NCBI GenBank assembly: GCA_016860685.1
Contig: BOJX01000029.1
Coordinates: 1-33,473 of the forward strand
DNA from: Planctomycetota bacterium
GTDB lineage: Bacteria > Planctomycetota > Phycisphaerae > UBA1845
Reading direction: 5' to 3'
DNA: 33,473 nucleotides
The position numbers and the translations under genes are program-made. Of this stretch, positions 32,718-33,473 are shown one piece after another (position 1 is the stretch's first letter; every line of letters starts with the position of its first letter). The notes beneath the pieces were generated by a model. It searched no databases. It worked only from the letters and a program-made list of their open reading frames with translations, and was not told where the DNA came from.

Positions 32718-33473
32718 TCAGTGTGAACACGTCTTCGTGTCGCCGCACGCCGTCGCCGTGTGCTCGCCCGGAGCGTTCTTGATCGAGTATTTCCACTTCC
32801 CTCGGGCGTTGACGGTAACGCACTGCGTCTCGCTGTCGAGGACGAGTTCGATGGTCGCGTCCGGCGTTCCTGTTCCCTTTGCGATCACTTTGAACTTGTC
32901 CGGACCCTTGCACGCGAGGTTCTTGAATCGCCCGCACCCGTCATCCGGGCAACCCGGTCCCGGCTGCGAAATGCTGATGTTGTCGAACGCCATCGTGTTC
33001 CCCGCGACGCTACCGCCCGCAAACAGGCGGAAGCCGTCCGGCGGCGGCGGACCGCCCGCCGAACCGCCGAACAAGTAGCGATCCGTCGGGTTATACACAA
33101 CGCTGACATTCGTCGTCAGATCGGTGATCCCCACCTCGGTCACCCGGTTCGTGTCCAGATCAGACGTCATCCACCGACGGTACCAGTGATTGACCGCCAG
33201 ATTCTGGAACCCCGTGTTCGGCATTTTCTCCTGAAGTTGCGTGTTGGCGGCGTTGAACCACACCATGTCCGCGTCCCACGTCGCCGCCGTGTTCGGATCC
33301 GTCCAGGTCGTCAGCATGATGCAGGTCCGGTCTCCCCCGGGAACCGCGAAATCCTGCGTCGAGAAGCTGCCCACGTTCTGTGCTGACGGCAGCGTCCCCG
33401 TGAACGTCACGTAGATGTCAAACGCGACCGTCCACACCCCCGTCCCGTCGCCGTAAGGCGCGGGCCGCTGCGA
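32718..33473 (-). CDS. C-terminal part of a secreted protein with shared cysteine-bounded end module
   Basis: The frame runs into the window edge; codons before the GTG at 33437 remain open, so that start is not real and the N-terminus is missing. The visible 250 residues comprise a beta-rich region resembling concanavalin/jellyroll-type lectin domains (VAFDIYVTFTGTLP, AATWDADMVWFN, and AFDNISI near its end). A Pro/Cys linker follows (QPGPGCPDDGCG), then a 70-residue C-terminal module beginning CKGPDKFKVIAKG and ending ACGDTKTC. The same end module occurs in the beta-helix protein at 11901-13247. No catalytic motif is evident. The gene ends at a strong terminator. Confidence 0.8.
   Translation of the reverse strand, partial: SQRPAPYGDGTGVWTVAFDIYVTFTGTLPSAQNVGSFSTQDFAVPGGDRTCIMLTTWTDPNTAATWDADMVWFNAANTQLQEKMPNTGFQNLAVNHWYRRWMTSDLDTNRVTEVGITDLTTNVSVVYNPTDRYLFGGSAGGPPPPDGFRLFAGGSVAGNTMAFDNISISQPGPGCPDDGCGRFKNLACKGPDKFKVIAKGTGTPDATIELVLDSETQCVTVNARGKWKYSIKNAPGEHTATACGDTKTCSH

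Overview
The window is a GC-rich chromosomal segment from a diderm bacterium, most likely a member of the Planctomycetota. The 16S rRNA gene (about 4445-5980) carries an exact match to the planctomycete-type EUB338-II target (4789-4806) and planctomycete-like sequence around it. The proteins also fit: a ThiD2-ThiE fusion, secreted parallel beta-helix proteins, a VIT/vWA protein and a zinc-ribbon membrane protein. LptD-like, HldE-like, TolC-like and MurJ genes argue for an outer membrane with LPS. The class cannot be settled from the sequence alone.

Layout. 1-3.1 kb: end of an unrecognised gene, then pcm and a cardiolipin synthase. 3.1-6.5 kb: an accessory island. It holds a 122-bp imperfect palindrome (MITE-like), a beta-helix gene remnant, a solitary 16S rRNA transcription unit with its own promoter, boxB/boxA-like leader, processing stem and intrinsic terminator, and two nearly identical 258-bp fragments of an IS3-family left end in inverted orientation on either side of the rRNA unit. 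6.8-13.3 kb: a small secreted protein, a membrane glycosyltransferase-like protein, a two-CBS protein, an HldE-like protein with reversed domain order, and a secreted beta-helix protein. 13.5-20.6 kb: a minus-strand group (Sir2 deacylase, ThiE fusion, zinc-ribbon membrane protein), a TolC-like lipoprotein with a DUF2007-like small protein, and a murJ-mutM pair. 20.8-33.5 kb: a VIT/vWA secreted protein, a TPR-secretin, an Ig-repeat/thioredoxin fusion, a Tat-exported RidA-like protein, an LptD-like protein, and the C-terminal part of a secreted protein.

Common theme. Most protein genes serve the envelope: phospholipid (Cls), lipid II (MurJ), LPS core sugar (HldE), LPS insertion (LptD), efflux or export (TolC, secretin), surface or periplasmic proteins (beta-helix, VIT/vWA, thioredoxin fusion) and protein or DNA repair (Pcm, MutM). 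Convergent gene pairs are often separated by strong hairpins.

Most notable points: a complete single-gene rrs operon bracketed by inverted IS3 fragments; a C-terminal cysteine-flanked module shared by two otherwise unrelated secreted proteins; a MITE-like element; and a dispersed palindrome found at two convergent gene junctions. All calls come from reading the sequence; no database search was done.
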